Assembly: GCF_033958435.1 (NCBI RefSeq)
Contig: NC_134152.1
Coordinates: 26,572,001-26,636,000, forward strand
Direction: 5' to 3'
Length of the DNA: 64,000 bases
Source of the DNA: Carettochelys insculpta
Taxonomy: Eukaryota > Chordata > Testudines > Carettochelyidae
In this document: in pieces, positions 33,723-46,195 of the stretch
How the letters are laid out: every line of letters begins with the position of its first letter
Numbering within the stretch: the first letter of the stretch is position 1
Program-made: the position numbers and the translations under genes
Notes under the pieces: generated by a model
Seen by the model: only the letters and a program-made list of their open reading frames with translations
Told to the model about the DNA's origin: nothing
Database searches by the model: none

Positions 33723-34050
33723 CAGGTTGAACCTCTCTAATCTGGCACCCTCAAGACCTGACTAGTGCCAGACAAGAGACTTTGACAGACTAAGGGAAGT
33801 CAATATTGTCTAGCAGCATTACCAACACTTCTACTGCTTACTGGGCTTTTAGAAGATATTTAGGGTTAAATTACAACTAAATAAAAGCACAGAACACTGA
33901 GAAGTAGTACTGGGGGGTTGGAAACAAGATTTATGGGACCATGGAAAACTTGGCCATGCCCGTGATAAGTGGTCAGCCAGCTAACTAAAACCATACTGGA
34001 TTACGGATGTTGCCAGACACAAGAGTTCTGGATTAGAGAGATTCAACCTG
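33723..34050. mobile_element. Tigger-like GTTGAACC element, copy 2
   Basis: The best-preserved copy, 328 bp, after TA at 33721-33722. The left end is CAGGTTGAACCTCTCTAATC and the right end GATTAGAGAGATTCAACCTG is nearly its exact inverse. Relative to copies 1 and 4 the interior is in the opposite orientation (AACTTGGCCATG, GATAAGTGGTCAGCCAGCTA). It has no coding capacity. Confidence 0.85.
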
Positions 34051-35258
34051 TGGATCAAGTGGTGATTAAAAAAAAAAAACCAAGCAGTTAAATGAATACC
34101 CAAATGGGCAACACCTTTGCAGTGGTTGTACAAATAAAAAAACATATGAACACTTATTAGAAACAACTTCAAGGAAAATTAAGTATGGGGTAGTGAAAAT
34201 ATAAAACAAATTATGAACAAATATTTGACATGTCAAGTTCTCAAAACATAACCAACACCACTAAATCAAAAGTGGAGCCGCCTTTCCATTTCAATGCCTG
34301 AAGGTTTCTGATTGCTTTGTAAATATGAGCTGATCTGTTTTGCATTTGCGTTAATATTGATAAAGTACTGTATATATGCAGATAAAAATAGCCTGCTGAT
34401 GTAAAAAAAACTTGGAAAGAATTTATTAAATTATTTAAAAAATAAGATACATGTCTATCACCATTTAAATGTAAACCTTTCAATGATTAAAGTGTACTGT
34501 ACAAATTGCTATTTGTATAAGCTATAAATTAGAAAGTCAGCACAAGAAAAGTGCCATTATTAACAGTATTATAACAGTTTTAGTATTTTTGAGTTGATTG
34601 ATGATTTGTAGCCTCTCCTCTTTCTGAAGAGCCAATTATGTCAAACCAATAAAATAACAATACTGTTCACATCTGCCTTTGCTTATGTTATTTCTACAGA
34701 TGGTTTTCAGCTTGATTTGTGTTGGCCAATTAATAAAATCACTAGCTTCCATACTTTCTATTTTAAAACTAAACTCTGAATGGGCTCTGCAGACACACTG
34801 GAATTTTTTTTTCTTCTGTACCTTTTTTAAAAAATCCATTCAAACTAGTCAACTCTTGCCAATTTTTGTTTACCGCTGTGCCAGTGCAAAAACGTTATGA
34901 TTTTATTCCTTTTGTATGCTTGAAACACACCCTTTACCACACAGCTTGTTTAAAATATTTTAAACACATTTTAAACTTAACTGAAATCAACACATTGTGC
35001 AATGCACAGCAAAGGATATCCTAGCAGACAGGTAATTTGCAACTATCTACATATATTTTATCTGCCAAACTTATTTTCTGGTATCTACACTTCTCCTTTC
35101 TCCAGTTCTGACAGCAGGAGCTGCTAATTCCTCCATTAAAGTGCAGCTTGAAGGCATGTGATATCATGGTTGAATTTAAACTTTAACCTTGAACTGCCTT
35201 GTGATGCACAGTTAAGTATCACCTGAAGTTTAAGCCTATGCCAAAATTAAAGATAATG
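34051..35258. other. Intergenic AT-rich DNA
   Basis: No gene or transposon recognised. Around 35105-35170, GCAGGAGCTGCTAATTCCTC and CATTAAAGTGCAGCTTGAAG look unlike the AT-rich background, but their conservation cannot be judged. Confidence 0.45.
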
Positions 35259-35266
35259 TATTAGAT

Positions 35267-35577
35267 CAGTGTTCCTTAAACTTTTTGAGACCATGGGACA
35301 CTGGACAACAATATTTTTACATGGAATACCTATGAAAATTATTAAAAAAGTTGTTGTCAGACAAAAAACAGACAAACAGCAAAATATACACCAAAACCAA
35401 AATGAAGTAATTTAATTGGTATCATAACAATAAAGTAGTAACACTGTATCTGGTTTTAACAAAAGAAAACATATCAGTGTATTTTTCCAAATGCTTGTGT
35501 AACACCTGCAAGTTGTTCATGGAACACCAATGTTCAGTGAAACACTATTTCACTGTTTAAGAATGTTTAAGAAACGC
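35267..35577. mobile_element. hAT-like MITE with perfect 8-bp target duplication
   Basis: A 311-bp element between two copies of TATTAGAT (35259-35266 and 35578-35585). The left end is CAGTGTTCCTTAAACT and the right end is TGTTTAAGAAACGC, an imperfect inverted repeat of hAT-Charlie type. The 8-bp duplication is the hAT hallmark. The interior is AT-rich and non-coding. Confidence 0.85.
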
Positions 35578-35585
35578 TATTAGAT

Positions 35586-36175
35586 AAGGGAAAAGTGGTC
35601 TTCCTTGCTAAATGATGAGAACTATGGAAAATAGCAGTTTTACATCATTTCATGGAAAAATCAGGGCTTCACAAGGTTTGCTTAGGCCTACCAAAAAGGG
35701 GAGTGATATTTTTGTCACCATAGTTATGCAAATACAGGGGTGGGGAAATACCAGCTTGTGGGCCCAATCCACTTCACCACAGTTAGTTCGCGGTGGGCCC
35801 CTAAACTCTATATTTACCTGCACTTCTGCAGATACCAGATGATTGCAGCTGTTGTTGGCCACGGATCATCATTTGCGGCCAATGGGAGCAGCGGGAAGCA
35901 GTGCCCCTCTCCACGGCGCTTCCTGACAATCCATCGGCCACAAACAGCAATTCATTTTTTATTTCCCACTTTTGGTGCTAATGTGATGGAGCTACTTGCC
36001 CCTTTTGGGCACTCTCAGTTGGGTATGTGCATGCCTGCTCTCTTTTCTCAGCTTGTGCGCCGCTCACTCTGGCTGCCCGCCGCTGGCTATCACCCTCATG
36101 AGATGGATCTTCGGCAACTGAGCCTTCCAGCCAAGTCTCACACAGTGCCTATGTGAACAAAACAAACCCCTTCCC
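35586..36175 (+). repeat. Possible hAT-like repeat start
   Basis: From 35735 the words CAGGGGTGGGGAAATACCAG, GCTTGTGGGCCCAATCCACT and CAGCGGGAAGCAGTGCCCCT resemble the GC-rich non-autonomous hAT repeats of turtles that begin CAGGGGTGGGCAA. The matching right terminus was not found. The 138-codon frame at 35740-36156 lies entirely within this sequence and has no domain. Confidence 0.3.
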
Positions 36176-38316
36176 TTGGGCACGTCTAACAGGGCTTATC
36201 ACAGGACCCTTAGTTGGTCTCAGCCCTTCCTTGGCTTAGTCCTTCACTCTTTCTGGACTAGCTTTCAAATCGCCCCTACTTCGGAATGGAACTATGCCCC
36301 CTCCCTACAGGCTCTTCACTCAGGGTGAGCCTCAACTAACCCCAGCTCTTCAGCTGAGTCATCCTTCAGTTAAGTTCACGCCCTTCTGTGGGTATCAAAA
36401 TCCAGCAAATGCTCCTGAACCTCTTCCTGGTCTTAAGCCCCTTCCTTAGGCTTGTATAGATTCCTTTGCTCTGGGTTTAAGCCACCTCACAACTGCCTGG
36501 GAAGCTGGGGGGCGAGGGGGTGGCAGGCCTGCCCACTAAACCCAGCCATTGGCTGTTTGCCATTTTCTCTGCTTGTGCTGGTACTGTTCCCAGGGTCTTT
36601 TCACTCATAGCCCCAGCATTTTCACCTTCACACTCACTCATAACTGAAGGCCTGTTTGTGTCCTGGCAGCCAGCCAGGAACATTTTTCTTGTTCCCTGAT
36701 CCCTGACAGCCTGTTCAGCCCTGCAGACAGCTAGGATCACCATCCCTACTCCTCCAGCTCCTGTCAACAAATGAATCTACTCTGTCCAGCAGCTCCCTTT
36801 TACATCTGCCAGCAGGTCTCTGATTGGCTGTCCCCTACAGCCTCTTCTCCAATTGACTGTTTCCCACAACCATTCTAAGCAGCCTGGAGGATTCATCTCT
36901 ATTGCTCTTTTCCTGGGGTGGGGTGTGGTAGAACCAGCAGGGTGACTCAGCCTAGTAAGTCTCTTCATAGCTAGTAAAACCGCCAACTCAGACATAGTAA
37001 TTATATCAGTATTAGGTTTTTATACCATTATAAGGTTCTGCATTGCCAAATTAGATTAAGCTACAACAATTTAAGCACTTTTATCTCAGTATAACAGCAT
37101 TTACACTACATTTTTTTTTCATGCTTTAACTGTGCTGGTGTAGATAAGTATGCAATATTTAAAGGCTAATAAAACATTGGGAATGTCACACATTACAGGG
37201 CTTGATCAAACCACAGTAATAATTTTTTAAAAATTATTAAATTTTGCAAGTTCCGATATGAAAATCTCTTCGTCCAGGAATGTGAGATCAGGTGTGAATG
37301 AAAAAAAAAGTCCTAATTCTCAGCATAAAGCCTGAGTAAGAGGAATATGGTAAAGAATCCTATGTCTCTGCTTATGCAATACAGTATCTTGTGCCCCTTA
37401 TTTGTAATCAGTATATCCATGCACTTCACATACCATACAGCAATGTGCTCGAAATTCCCTGCCCTTTGCACTGCAATTGAGAACAATCATAGAACTCCAG
37501 TCCATGCACATCATCTTCTGGCCCCTTAACAGCATAACTGTAGTGAGCCTACTGCAAGCTGGACATTCCACACTGTGGAAGAATTTAGCCAAAGAATTTA
37601 ACATGCCATTCGGAAGCCTGAAAAGAGTACGTAAGAACAAGACTGAAAGGTACCTGCTCATTCATCATCTCCGCCCATCACTGCCATCAGGAGCTACCGT
37701 ACTTGAACAAGATATGTTCAAGTGTTAGAAAATAAAATCAACATTATTTTCTTAAACTGCCTTCTGACTCTTATGTAGATTTGATGCTGAAAGCAAATGA
37801 AAAATAACTGTAGTTCACAAGGGATGGATGGCAAAACTTTCAGAAGTGCCTCAGTAATTGAGAGGCCTCTCTGAAAGTCAACAGGAGTTCGGAGACCTAA
37901 ATGCCAAAAAATAAAATAAAATAACGAAGTAAAATAAAATAAAATAGTATTTGGGCTCTGAAGTCACTTAATCACTTTTGATATTTTACCCTAAGTCCCA
38001 ATTTCAAGTGATTTAGCTTTTGGGAACCTAAGTCCTAATTGGTTGCATTGAGACTTAGATTTAGGCTAGTCCTATGTCATCAAGAGCAGGATATATTTTT
38101 CTTTGCCAAGAAAAAAGTCCTAATTCCATGTCATAACCAGAGGGTGACTTTGAATTTACTAGTTTCTCATAAGAAGGGCTGTAGTTTTAAAAAACAAAAA
38201 TACACTTGAAATCATTTTCACCACCAAGAGCTCTTTGTAACTGAGACCAAATGCAAAGTAAATCTGCACAACATGGATTTTAATGCATTTGCTGTCTTCT
38301 TACACATCAGATTAAA
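36176..38316. other. Intergenic, C-rich then AT-rich
   Basis: 36176-36960 is pyrimidine-rich (many CCCTTCC and GCTCTTCA words) and may be part of an old LTR or satellite-like repeat; no ends are visible. 36961-38316 is AT-rich. A TAAAATAAAATAAAATA low-complexity patch lies at about 37909-37946. The frames at 37398-37728 overlap on opposite strands and carry no recognised motif. Confidence 0.4.
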
Positions 38317-38605
38317 GGTATGTCTATATTTACAGGGAATTTGATGCACCGTGATCAAACGTCCAGAGATCGATTTTGTTGCTTGTGTGAAGATGCGACA
38401 AAATTGATCTCTTTGGGCTCAGCCGTTAACCCTGGTACTCCATGCTATCGCCTGGAGTAAGGACGCTGGCACAATCCTGAAGAACTCCAGTCTACAGTAG
38501 GGAACAAAGTTGATCCTGATACATTGATTCTAGCTATGCTAATAGAGTGACTAGAATTGCATATATGTGATTGACTTTGACCACTAGTGCAGATCAGGCC
38601 TAAGT
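38317..38605. mobile_element. GTCTACAC-TIR element, copy 5, diverged
   Basis: Begins AAAGGTATGTCTATATTTAC and ends CTAGTGCAGATCAGGCCTAA. Internal words GAGATCGATTTTGTTGC and CGACAAAATTGATCTC are inverted to each other. The family is shared with the element at 62506, which has the same CATGGAGTAC-type middle (here reversed as GGTACTCCATGC). Confidence 0.55.
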
Positions 38606-40022
38606 AAAAACAGCAGTGTGTGTAAGGTGAGTGGTAAATCAATGTCAATGCATCAATGGAGTCCTGGCTCTGAAACTGGTGGGAGGAAAAAGTAGCAAGG
38701 TTTATTGGGAGAAAAATACCAAGTTGAATCCTGCAAGGTCCAATAGTGGAAAAAAACTGTTGCATATTATGGCTAAAATTTTCCAATCTGGAGGGCTATC
38801 ATCAGTTTCCAAATGCATATTACCCTCCTAAATAAAGCAGACTCATTTTCAGGGATGTCAAACACCCACAAATCCCAATGAAGCCAAAAAGGAGGTGCTG
38901 GGGTTCCTCATCTTGAAAAAAATAAACCCATTCTATTGAGCCTTTTAAACACAGATTTAGAAGTTGTATTGTAGGCATCCAGGTTTGACAATTTTATCCT
39001 ATTTAAACTGATTTTGAAGCTCACACAATCTCATGCACTTTGAAATTAGCTGGTGACAGAGAACACACCTTTTTTTAAACACAAGTTTTGTTTCAATATT
39101 AACATTAAATATTTTAAAACAGTGCTCACATTAATTCTAGAATTAGAGCAAAGTAATATAGAAACTCCACCTTGTGGTCATCTCCTGAATATTCTTACAA
39201 TTCACTGTAGCAGTTACTTTTATTTTTATATTATATTTTATTATAGTAAATTGTAAAATTATCCTCCAGTAGATTCTCACTAAGTCTAGACACACATAGA
39301 TGGAGTAGGATTGCCATTTTTGATTGAACGTTACCCTGGAGGTTTCATCAGATGACCATCTTTAATTAAAGATTGAACTTGAATTTCTGGAGACTCCACG
39401 GCAATCCCAGAGGTTTCACAAGCTGGAGGAGACAGATCACCTCCACCAGAAGAGCTATGATTAATGCCTCTAAGATGGTTTTCCATTTCAGTGAAATAAG
39501 GAAGGGCTCATTTGTAACAAAGTAATCAAGGAAATCAGTTGTTGGACACCATGGGTGTCCAAAAACTGGGCTACAAACTTGAGCATAGACAGACTTTTCA
39601 AATAAAGTTACATTTCAACTACAAGACCACATAGCATTTCCTTATGTTGGGAAACAACTCTGCTATAACTTCGTCCTTCAACGTGATCATTTTAGAAAAT
39701 TCCAAATCTTGAAACACGTCTCCTAAAAGTGTCACATTGCATTTGGAAATAACCAGGTTCATTACAAACATGAATGAAATGTCCTGTGGATCAAAACAGA
39801 AAGAGAGGAACTACTACCACCACCATTTTTCTAAAGCAAATCTTTCGATTCCCACCTCCTTCAGAACTTAAGGCCTTATGCAATATATTAAATTAATAAA
39901 ATGTACTGTTACTTAAGATCAGTAAGAAAAGGACTTACAGACAATAGAAGATAAAGGTGCTCAATGAGGTCTGAGAGAGGAAGGCAATAAACATAGGGCC
40001 AAGAGCAATCATATCAAAATAC
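38606..40022. other. Intergenic with one old inverted motif
   Basis: No gene. At about 39330-39410, CCCTGGAGGTTTCATCAGAT and TTTCTGGAGACTCCACGGCA form a weak inverted pair that recurs in many amniote genomes as an old repeat. The rest is unassigned. Confidence 0.4.
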
Positions 40023-40030
40023 ACTGTTTG

Positions 40031-40449
40031 GGGGGCGGAAAAAAGCAGTCAAGTCGCACTTTAAAGACTAACAAAATAATTTATTGGGTGAGCTTTCGTG
40101 GGACAGACCCACTTCTTCAGACCACAGCCATACCAGAACAGACTCAATATTTAAGGCAGAGAGAACCAAAAACAGTAATCAAGGAAGACAAATCACAAAA
40201 AAAATGATCAAGGTGAGCAAATGAGTAAATGAGCTCACCTTGATCTTTTTTTCTGGTTTGTCCTCCTTGATTACTGTTTTTGGTTCTCTCTGCCTTAAAT
40301 ATTGAGCTCTTCTGGTATGGCTGTAGTCTGAAGAAGTGGGTCTGTCCCATGAAAGCTCACCCAGTAAATTATTTTGCTAGTCTTTAAAGTGCTACTTGAC
40401 TGCTTTTTTGTTTTGATAGTATATAGACTAGCATGGCTCCCTCTCTGTT
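40031..40449 (+). mobile_element. Short retroposon family B, large foldback
   Basis: The left arm AAAAGCAGTCAAGTCGCACT, TTAAAGACTAACAAAATAAT and TTATTGGGTGAGCTTTCGTG is the mirror of the right arm ending in CTCTCTGTT. The inner part is a second foldback: AAGGCAGAGAGAACCAAAAA then CAGTAATCAAGG against CTTGATTACTGTTTTTGGTT then CTCTCTGCCTT. ACTGTTTG at 40023-40030 and 40450-40457 bounds the 419-bp unit. Confidence 0.75.
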
Positions 40450-40457
40450 ACTGTTTG

Positions 40458-41965
40458 AAAAAAAGATTTGTTTTTGTTTTTAAGAAAAGGACTGATTGAT
40501 ATCCTAGGACAGTGAATTCCATAGATTAGAATCTATAAAACAGTCAAAGAATAATTTCTGATTAAAATACTACAGTACACCTGGATCCCAAAGGGCAGAC
40601 AGTGTGTGGGCACAGAAACCAAGCAAAAAGAAACATAAGGAAGAGACCTGGCATATAGCCAGGACCCACATCCCTTTGGGCTTTAAAAACTTGGTCAATG
40701 CAAAAAAAAAAAACAAAAAAAAAACAGAACAGGCATCATTTGATCATAGCTGCTCAAGACCATGTGAGCTAACTGTGATAGGATGGGGTTTCTGGGCACA
40801 GCTGGAGAAATCAATCCAAGGTACCTTTGCTTAAAATCCCAGCCACTTACAGCACCAGCCTGGAATTTCCTTCTCACTAAGGCAAATCGAGCCAGCCACC
40901 ACACCACTTCTGCTCGCGCCCCAGACCAGCCAGAAGCGAAACAAGCAAACCCACAGACTTTCCAGCTGCTGTAAGAGCCCAAACCAACAACCCCAAACTC
41001 AGGTGAGAGGTTATTAAACCAGTTTTACCCAACACCTCACAGATTCTTCTGGACCCCAAAGATTCCAGCACCAGAACCCAGTCAGTATATACTTGGATCT
41101 TACCCAAATCACCATGCTCACCAATTATTTAGATCTAAGTATCTAAAGATTTATTAATAAAAAAAGAAAGAACAGGGTTAGAGAGAAGAATTGTTAAAGC
41201 AATACTCTACATGCAATCAGTCATAACTACTGATGCAGACCAGAGATGTTATGCTGATTCTTGAAAGTTCATTTCAGGTTACATGGATTCAGTTATTGGA
41301 GCATTGTAGATCTGGCCCGCTGGAGTCCACATGCTGGGCATAGACCCTTGGTGACCAAAAGACAAAGGTCCAAGATGGATACTCCTAAATCCACACCATT
41401 GTTCTCCTCGTGTGTTCTCTTGTGTTCAGGGACAAAGCCCTTTCCTCTTCCCACAGTCCCTGGAGAGTTCGCCCCCACCTGACCCAGGTGGGTTCCCAGG
41501 AGACAGTCTCAAATTTCTGAAATGGACCTGTTCCTTTGTTTCAGCTCACCTCACTTGACCACTGAGCTGCATCACACTGACAAGTCCCAAGCATCTGGGA
41601 TGTGGATTCGACTGCCTGAGCTTTTGTTTATAGTCCATTCATCTGGCTGGGCTGAGTTCACAACTCCTATTGTGAAGCTTAGCGCTCAAACATTTTCTAA
41701 CACAGCTACATAGCTAAAATCTGTAACTTAACCTACCTACATCATAGTCATATAAGTAGCATACACAGATTCAAGGCATCATTAGCTTTCATTAGACACC
41801 TCACATGACCACCCCCAAAACAATATTTGGGGCCAACAGCCACACTGGGCATTAAAATGGCTTTCAGACCCAATATAAAAATCCAGTCACGTAACACCAA
41901 TATGTGGCTCCTTTAAGCACATAATAAAGAGCACTGTTACAAGCTCTCATAGGAGTGAATGAAAA
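40458..41965. other. Possible LTR-type sequence
   Basis: From about 40785 (TGTGATAGGATGGGGTTTCT) to about 41930 the composition and word use differ from the surroundings, with long C-rich blocks and few stops on either strand. It looks like a retroviral-type LTR or leader in reverse orientation, but there is no primer site or coding domain to support it. The frames at 40604-41482 overlap on both strands and are not genes. Confidence 0.25.
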
Positions 41966-43132
41966 TAATGGACTGTTTTATAATGGAGTCACCAGGGTCT
42001 GACGAAATGCATCCTAGAATACTCAAGGAGCTGATAGAGGAGGTATCTGAGCCATTAGCTCTCTCTGGAAAATCATGGGAGACAGGAGAGATTCCAGAAG
42101 ACAGGAAAAGGGCAAATATAGTGCCCATCTATAAAAAGGGGAATAAGAACAACGCAGGAAACTACAGACTGGTCAGTTTAACTTCTGTGCCAGGAAAGAT
42201 AATGGAACAAGTAATTAAGGAGATCATCTGCAAACACTTGGAAAGTGGTAAACTGATAGAGAACGGCCAGCATGGATTTGCAAAGAACAAATGATGTCAA
42301 ACTAATCTGACAGCTTTCTTTGATAGGATAATGCCTTGTGGATAAGGGAGAAAAGGTAGATGTGGTATACCTAGACTTTAGGAAGGCATTTGATACGATC
42401 TCGCATGATATCCTTATCAATAAACTAGGCAAATACAACTTAGATGGGGCTACTATAAGGTGGGTGCAAAACTAGCTGGATAACCATATTCAGAGTAGTT
42501 ATTAATGGTTCTTAATCCTGCTGGAAAGATATAATGAGTAGGGTTCTGCAGGGGTCTGTATTGGGACCAGTTCTGTTCAACATGTTCACCAATGATTTAG
42601 ATATTGGCATAGAAAGTACACTTATTAAGTTTGCAGATGATACCAAGTTGGGAGGGGTTGCAACTGCTTTAGAGGATAGGGTCAAAATTCAAAATGATCT
42701 GGACAAATTGGAGAAATGGTCTGAGGTAAACAGAATGAAATTTAATAAAGACAAATACAAAGTGTTCCACTTCAGAAGGAACAATCAGTTTCACACATAC
42801 AGAATGGGAAGCGACTGTCTCGGAAGGAGTATGGCAGAAAGGGATTTAGGGGTTATAGTGGATCACAAGTTAAATATGAGTCAACAGTGTGATGCTGTTG
42901 CAAAAAAAGCAAACATGATTCTGGGGTGCATTAACAGGTGTGTAGTGAGCAAAACATGAGACGTCATTCTTCCGCTCTGCTCTGTGCTGGTTAGGCCTCA
43001 GCTGGAGTACTGTGTCCAGTTCTGGGCATCGCATTTCAAGAAAGATGTGGAGAAATTGGAGAGGGTCCAGAAAAGAGCAACAAGAATGATCAAAAGTCTA
43101 GAGAACGTGAGCTATGAAGAAAGGCTGAAAGA
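41966..43132 (+). mobile_element. CR1 LINE, 5' part of a copy split by another CR1
   Basis: Reverse transcriptase and C-terminal region of CR1 ORF2, broken by stops. Readable pieces include VPIYKKGNKNN, a [15 protein letters not shown] block, the catalytic FADDTK at 42630-42647, [14 protein letters not shown] and WSEVNRMKFNKDKYK. It stops abruptly after GAAAGGCTGAAAGA and its continuation (ATTGGGCTTGTTTAGTTTGG) is found at 44621. It is 5' truncated: no endonuclease domain is seen. Confidence 0.9.
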
Positions 43133-44620
43133 GGCTGATAAAGGAGGTATCTATCATCTTTGGAAAATCATGGGAGACAGGAGAGATTCCAGAAGACTGG
43201 AAAAGGGCAAATATAGTGCCCATCTATAAAAAGGGGAATAAGAATAACCCAGGAAACTACAGGCCAGTCAGCTTAACTTCAGTGCCAGGAAAGATAATGG
43301 AGCAGGTAATTAAAGAAATCATCTGCAAGCACTTAGAAGGTGGTAAGGTGATAGGGAACAGCCAGCATGGATTTGTAAAGAACAAATCACTCAAACTAAT
43401 CTGACAGCTTTCTTTGATAGAATAATGAGCCTTGTGGATAGGGGAGAAGCAGTAGATGTGGTATACCTCGACTTTAGTAAAGCATTTGATACGGTCTCAC
43501 ATGATATTCTTATCAAAAAACTAGGCACATACAATTTAGATGAGGCTGCTATAAGGTGGGTGCATAACTGGCTGGATAACCGTACCCAGAGAGTAGTTCT
43601 TAATGGTTCTCAATCCTGCTGGAAAAGTATAACAACTGGGGTTCCGCAGGGGTCTGTGTTAGGACCCGTTCTGTTCAATATCTTCATCAACAATTTAGAT
43701 ATTGGCATAGAAAGTACGCTTATTATGTTTGCAGATGATATCAAGCTGGGAGGGGGTGCAACTGCTTTAGAGGTTAGGGTCATAATTCAAAATGATCTGG
43801 ATAAATTGGAGAAATGGTCTGAGGTAAACAGGATGAAGTTTAATAAGGACAAATGCAAAGTGCACCACTTGGGTAGGAACAATCAGTCTCACACATACAG
43901 AATGGGGAGAGACTGTCTAAGAATGACTACAGCAGAAAGGGATCTAGGGGTTACAGTGGACCACAAGCTAAATATGAGTCAACAGTGTGATGCTGTTGCA
44001 AAAAAAGCAAACGTGCTTCTGGGATGCATTAACAGGTGTGTTGTGAACAAGACACGAGAAGCCATTCTTCCGCTCTACTCTGCGCTGGTTAGGCCTCAGC
44101 TGGAGTACTGTGTACAGTTCTGGGCACCGTAGTTCAAGAAAGATGTGGAGAAATTAGAGAGGGTCCAGAAAAGAGCGACAAGAATGATTAAAGGTCCAGA
44201 GAATGTGACCTATGAAGAAAGGCTGAAAGATTTGGGCTTGTTTAGTTTGGGAAAGAGAAGCTTGTCGGGTGACATGATAGCGGTTTTCAGGTATCTAAAA
44301 GGATGTCATAAGGAGGAGGGAGAAAACTCGTTCATCTTGGCCTCTGAGGATAGAACAAGAGGCAATGGACTTAAACTGCAGCAAGGGAGGTTTAGGTTGG
44401 ACATCAGGAAAAAGTTCCTAACTGTCAGAGTGGTCAAATAGTGGAATAAATTGCTAAGGAAGGTTGTGGAATCTCCATCATTGGAATTATTTAAGAACTG
44501 GTTAGATAGTTGTTTATCAGGGATGGTTTAGACAGTACTTGGTCCTGCCATTGGGGCAGGGGGCTGGACTCAATGGCCTCTCGAGGTCCCTTCCAGTCCT
44601 CGTATTCTATGATTCTATGA
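43133..44620 (+). mobile_element. Younger CR1 LINE inserted into the first
   Basis: A 1488-bp 5'-truncated CR1 ending in the repeated tail ATTCTATGATTCTATGA. The longest open part, 43425-44132, is 235 codons of reverse transcriptase: [34 protein letters not shown], the active site FADDIK (usually FADDTK) at 43728-43745, and WSEVNRMKFNKDKCKV. A stop after FWAP interrupts it, then the frame continues to 44441. It is more intact than its host copy, consistent with later insertion. Confidence 0.9.
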
Positions 44621-45000
44621 ATTGGGCTTGTTTAGTTTGGGAAAAAAGAAGACTGAGGGGGACATGATAGCAGCTATCTGAAAGGGTGTCATAACGAGGA
44701 AGGAGAAAACTTGTTCTTCTTGGCCTCTGAGGATAGAGCAAGAAGCAAGGGGCTTAAACTGCAGCAAAGGAGGTTTAGGTTGGACATTAGGAAAAACTGT
44801 CAGGGTGGTCAAACACTGGAATAAATTGCCTAGGCAGGTTGTGGAATCTCCATCTCTGGAGATACTTAAGAACAGGTAAGATAAATGTCTATCAGGGATG
44901 GTCTAGACAGTACTTGGTCCTGCCATGAGGGCGGGGGGCTGGACTCGATGACCTCTCAAGGTCCCTTCCAGTCCTAGTATTCTATGATTCTATGATTTTA
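44621..45000 (+). mobile_element. CR1 LINE, 3' part of the split copy
   Basis: Continues the element that breaks at 43132: ATTGGGCTTGTTTAGTTTGG, GACATGATAGCAGCTATCTG, CTCTGAGGATAGAGCAAGAA, TGGGCTGGACTC-type words and the end TCTATGATTCTATGATTTTA. Together the two pieces make about 1.55 kb of one CR1. Confidence 0.85.
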
Positions 45001-45050
45001 TGTAGGAGGGCACACACACTGCTGTTGCACGTATGCACCTTCCTCAGAAG

Positions 45051-45630
45051 CAGGGCTCTCAAACTCAATTTACCTTAGGGCCAGTGCCAGTCCTAAAATC
45101 CTTCCAGTGGTCCAGCAGGCACCTGCCTCTGGCAGGGCTCCAGAGGTGGGGGTGTCTCATCAAACATTCCCACCACCACCACCACGCATCTGCCAGCCTA
45201 TGCACTACCTATGTGCATCCCTTAGGCCCTGCCTGCCATTTCTGGACAACTTAAATGCCCTGCAGGCAATCAGCACTACCATGGGGAGAGCAGCAGGCTT
45301 AGAGCAGCTTCCAGCTGCTAGCTCTACGACACTGCCAGCATTCCCCTGTGGCCCAAGGGAGTTGTGTGAAGATCCATCCCATCCATTGGGTATTTCAGGA
45401 CAGCTGCCCTGGTCCCCACACTTTGGTGGACCTCATAGCTGCTGCCCCAACCATCCTATGGACAGGGTGTTCCCCCATACTCAGGGTAGGCTGTGAGGAC
45501 CTGGGCAGGCTGGTGCCAGCAGCAGCAAGGGTTACTCCCTCTCCCCCTGCCACCAGCACTGTGAGATTTCATCTACAACTGGCTGTTTGCCTTCTACAAT
45601 ATTTGAAATTCTAAATCACCTGAAATCCCC
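45051..45630 (+). repeat. Possible hAT-like GC-rich repeat
   Basis: CTCTCAAACTCAATTTACCT then TAGGGCCAGTG resembles the start of a non-autonomous hAT repeat. The following C-rich sequence contains a short (CAC)n run at about 45168-45185. Overlapping frames of 73-129 codons in all three plus frames show the composition is biased, not coding. No right terminus found. Confidence 0.3.
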
Positions 45631-46195
45631 AGAGCTTTAACAATTACCACTGAAGCTGACATCTGCTTAACTACATAACTATCTCATCTGTCTCCACTCT
45701 ACCAAAAATACCATTGTTAACAATTAGTCCTAATTATCTCAAGTTAGTTATTTGCTTAATCAACATAACACTAAAGTTATGCATCATCCTACACATAAAG
45801 ATTTAGACAAATTCAACCTCATATATACATAAAACAATAAAGTTTGTTCTTTTACTGCAGTCAGATGACTGCATTCTGTGATCATTAAAATTAATCATAC
45901 TGAGCTGATTTACTGCTTAAGGGAAGAGACAGCTGACAAAAAAATTCTCTCTCATCCTCTTTCAATTTCTAATGGCAATGTGATACAATAGTTGCATGAG
46001 TAATTGTTCATGAAATGTAATGAATCGAGCACATTTATACTGACCATGGCATCTCTGTTCAAAAGTCTTCACCATAATCATAGATGGGCAAGTCTGATTT
46101 GTGTGAAATACCCATAATCAGTATACACTCAGCACCTAAGAATTGAAGCTATATATCTTGGAAGCAATGTGGTCCCAGGAAATAAACATGAAGTT
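45631..46195. other. Intergenic AT-rich DNA
   Basis: Nothing recognised. Confidence 0.5.

Noticed and set aside
37398..37728. Overlapping frames of 87 and 83 codons as a possible small gene or transposase piece
   Set aside because: They lie on opposite strands over the same bases, with no recognisable motif, promoter or splice signal.
40785..41930. Endogenous retroviral LTR
   Set aside because: Composition is suggestive, but no matching second LTR, primer binding site or coding domain was found, so it is listed only as a weak possibility.
43425..44132. 235-codon reverse transcriptase as a host gene
   Set aside because: Motifs and flanks show it is a 5'-truncated CR1 insertion with a stop before the C-terminus.
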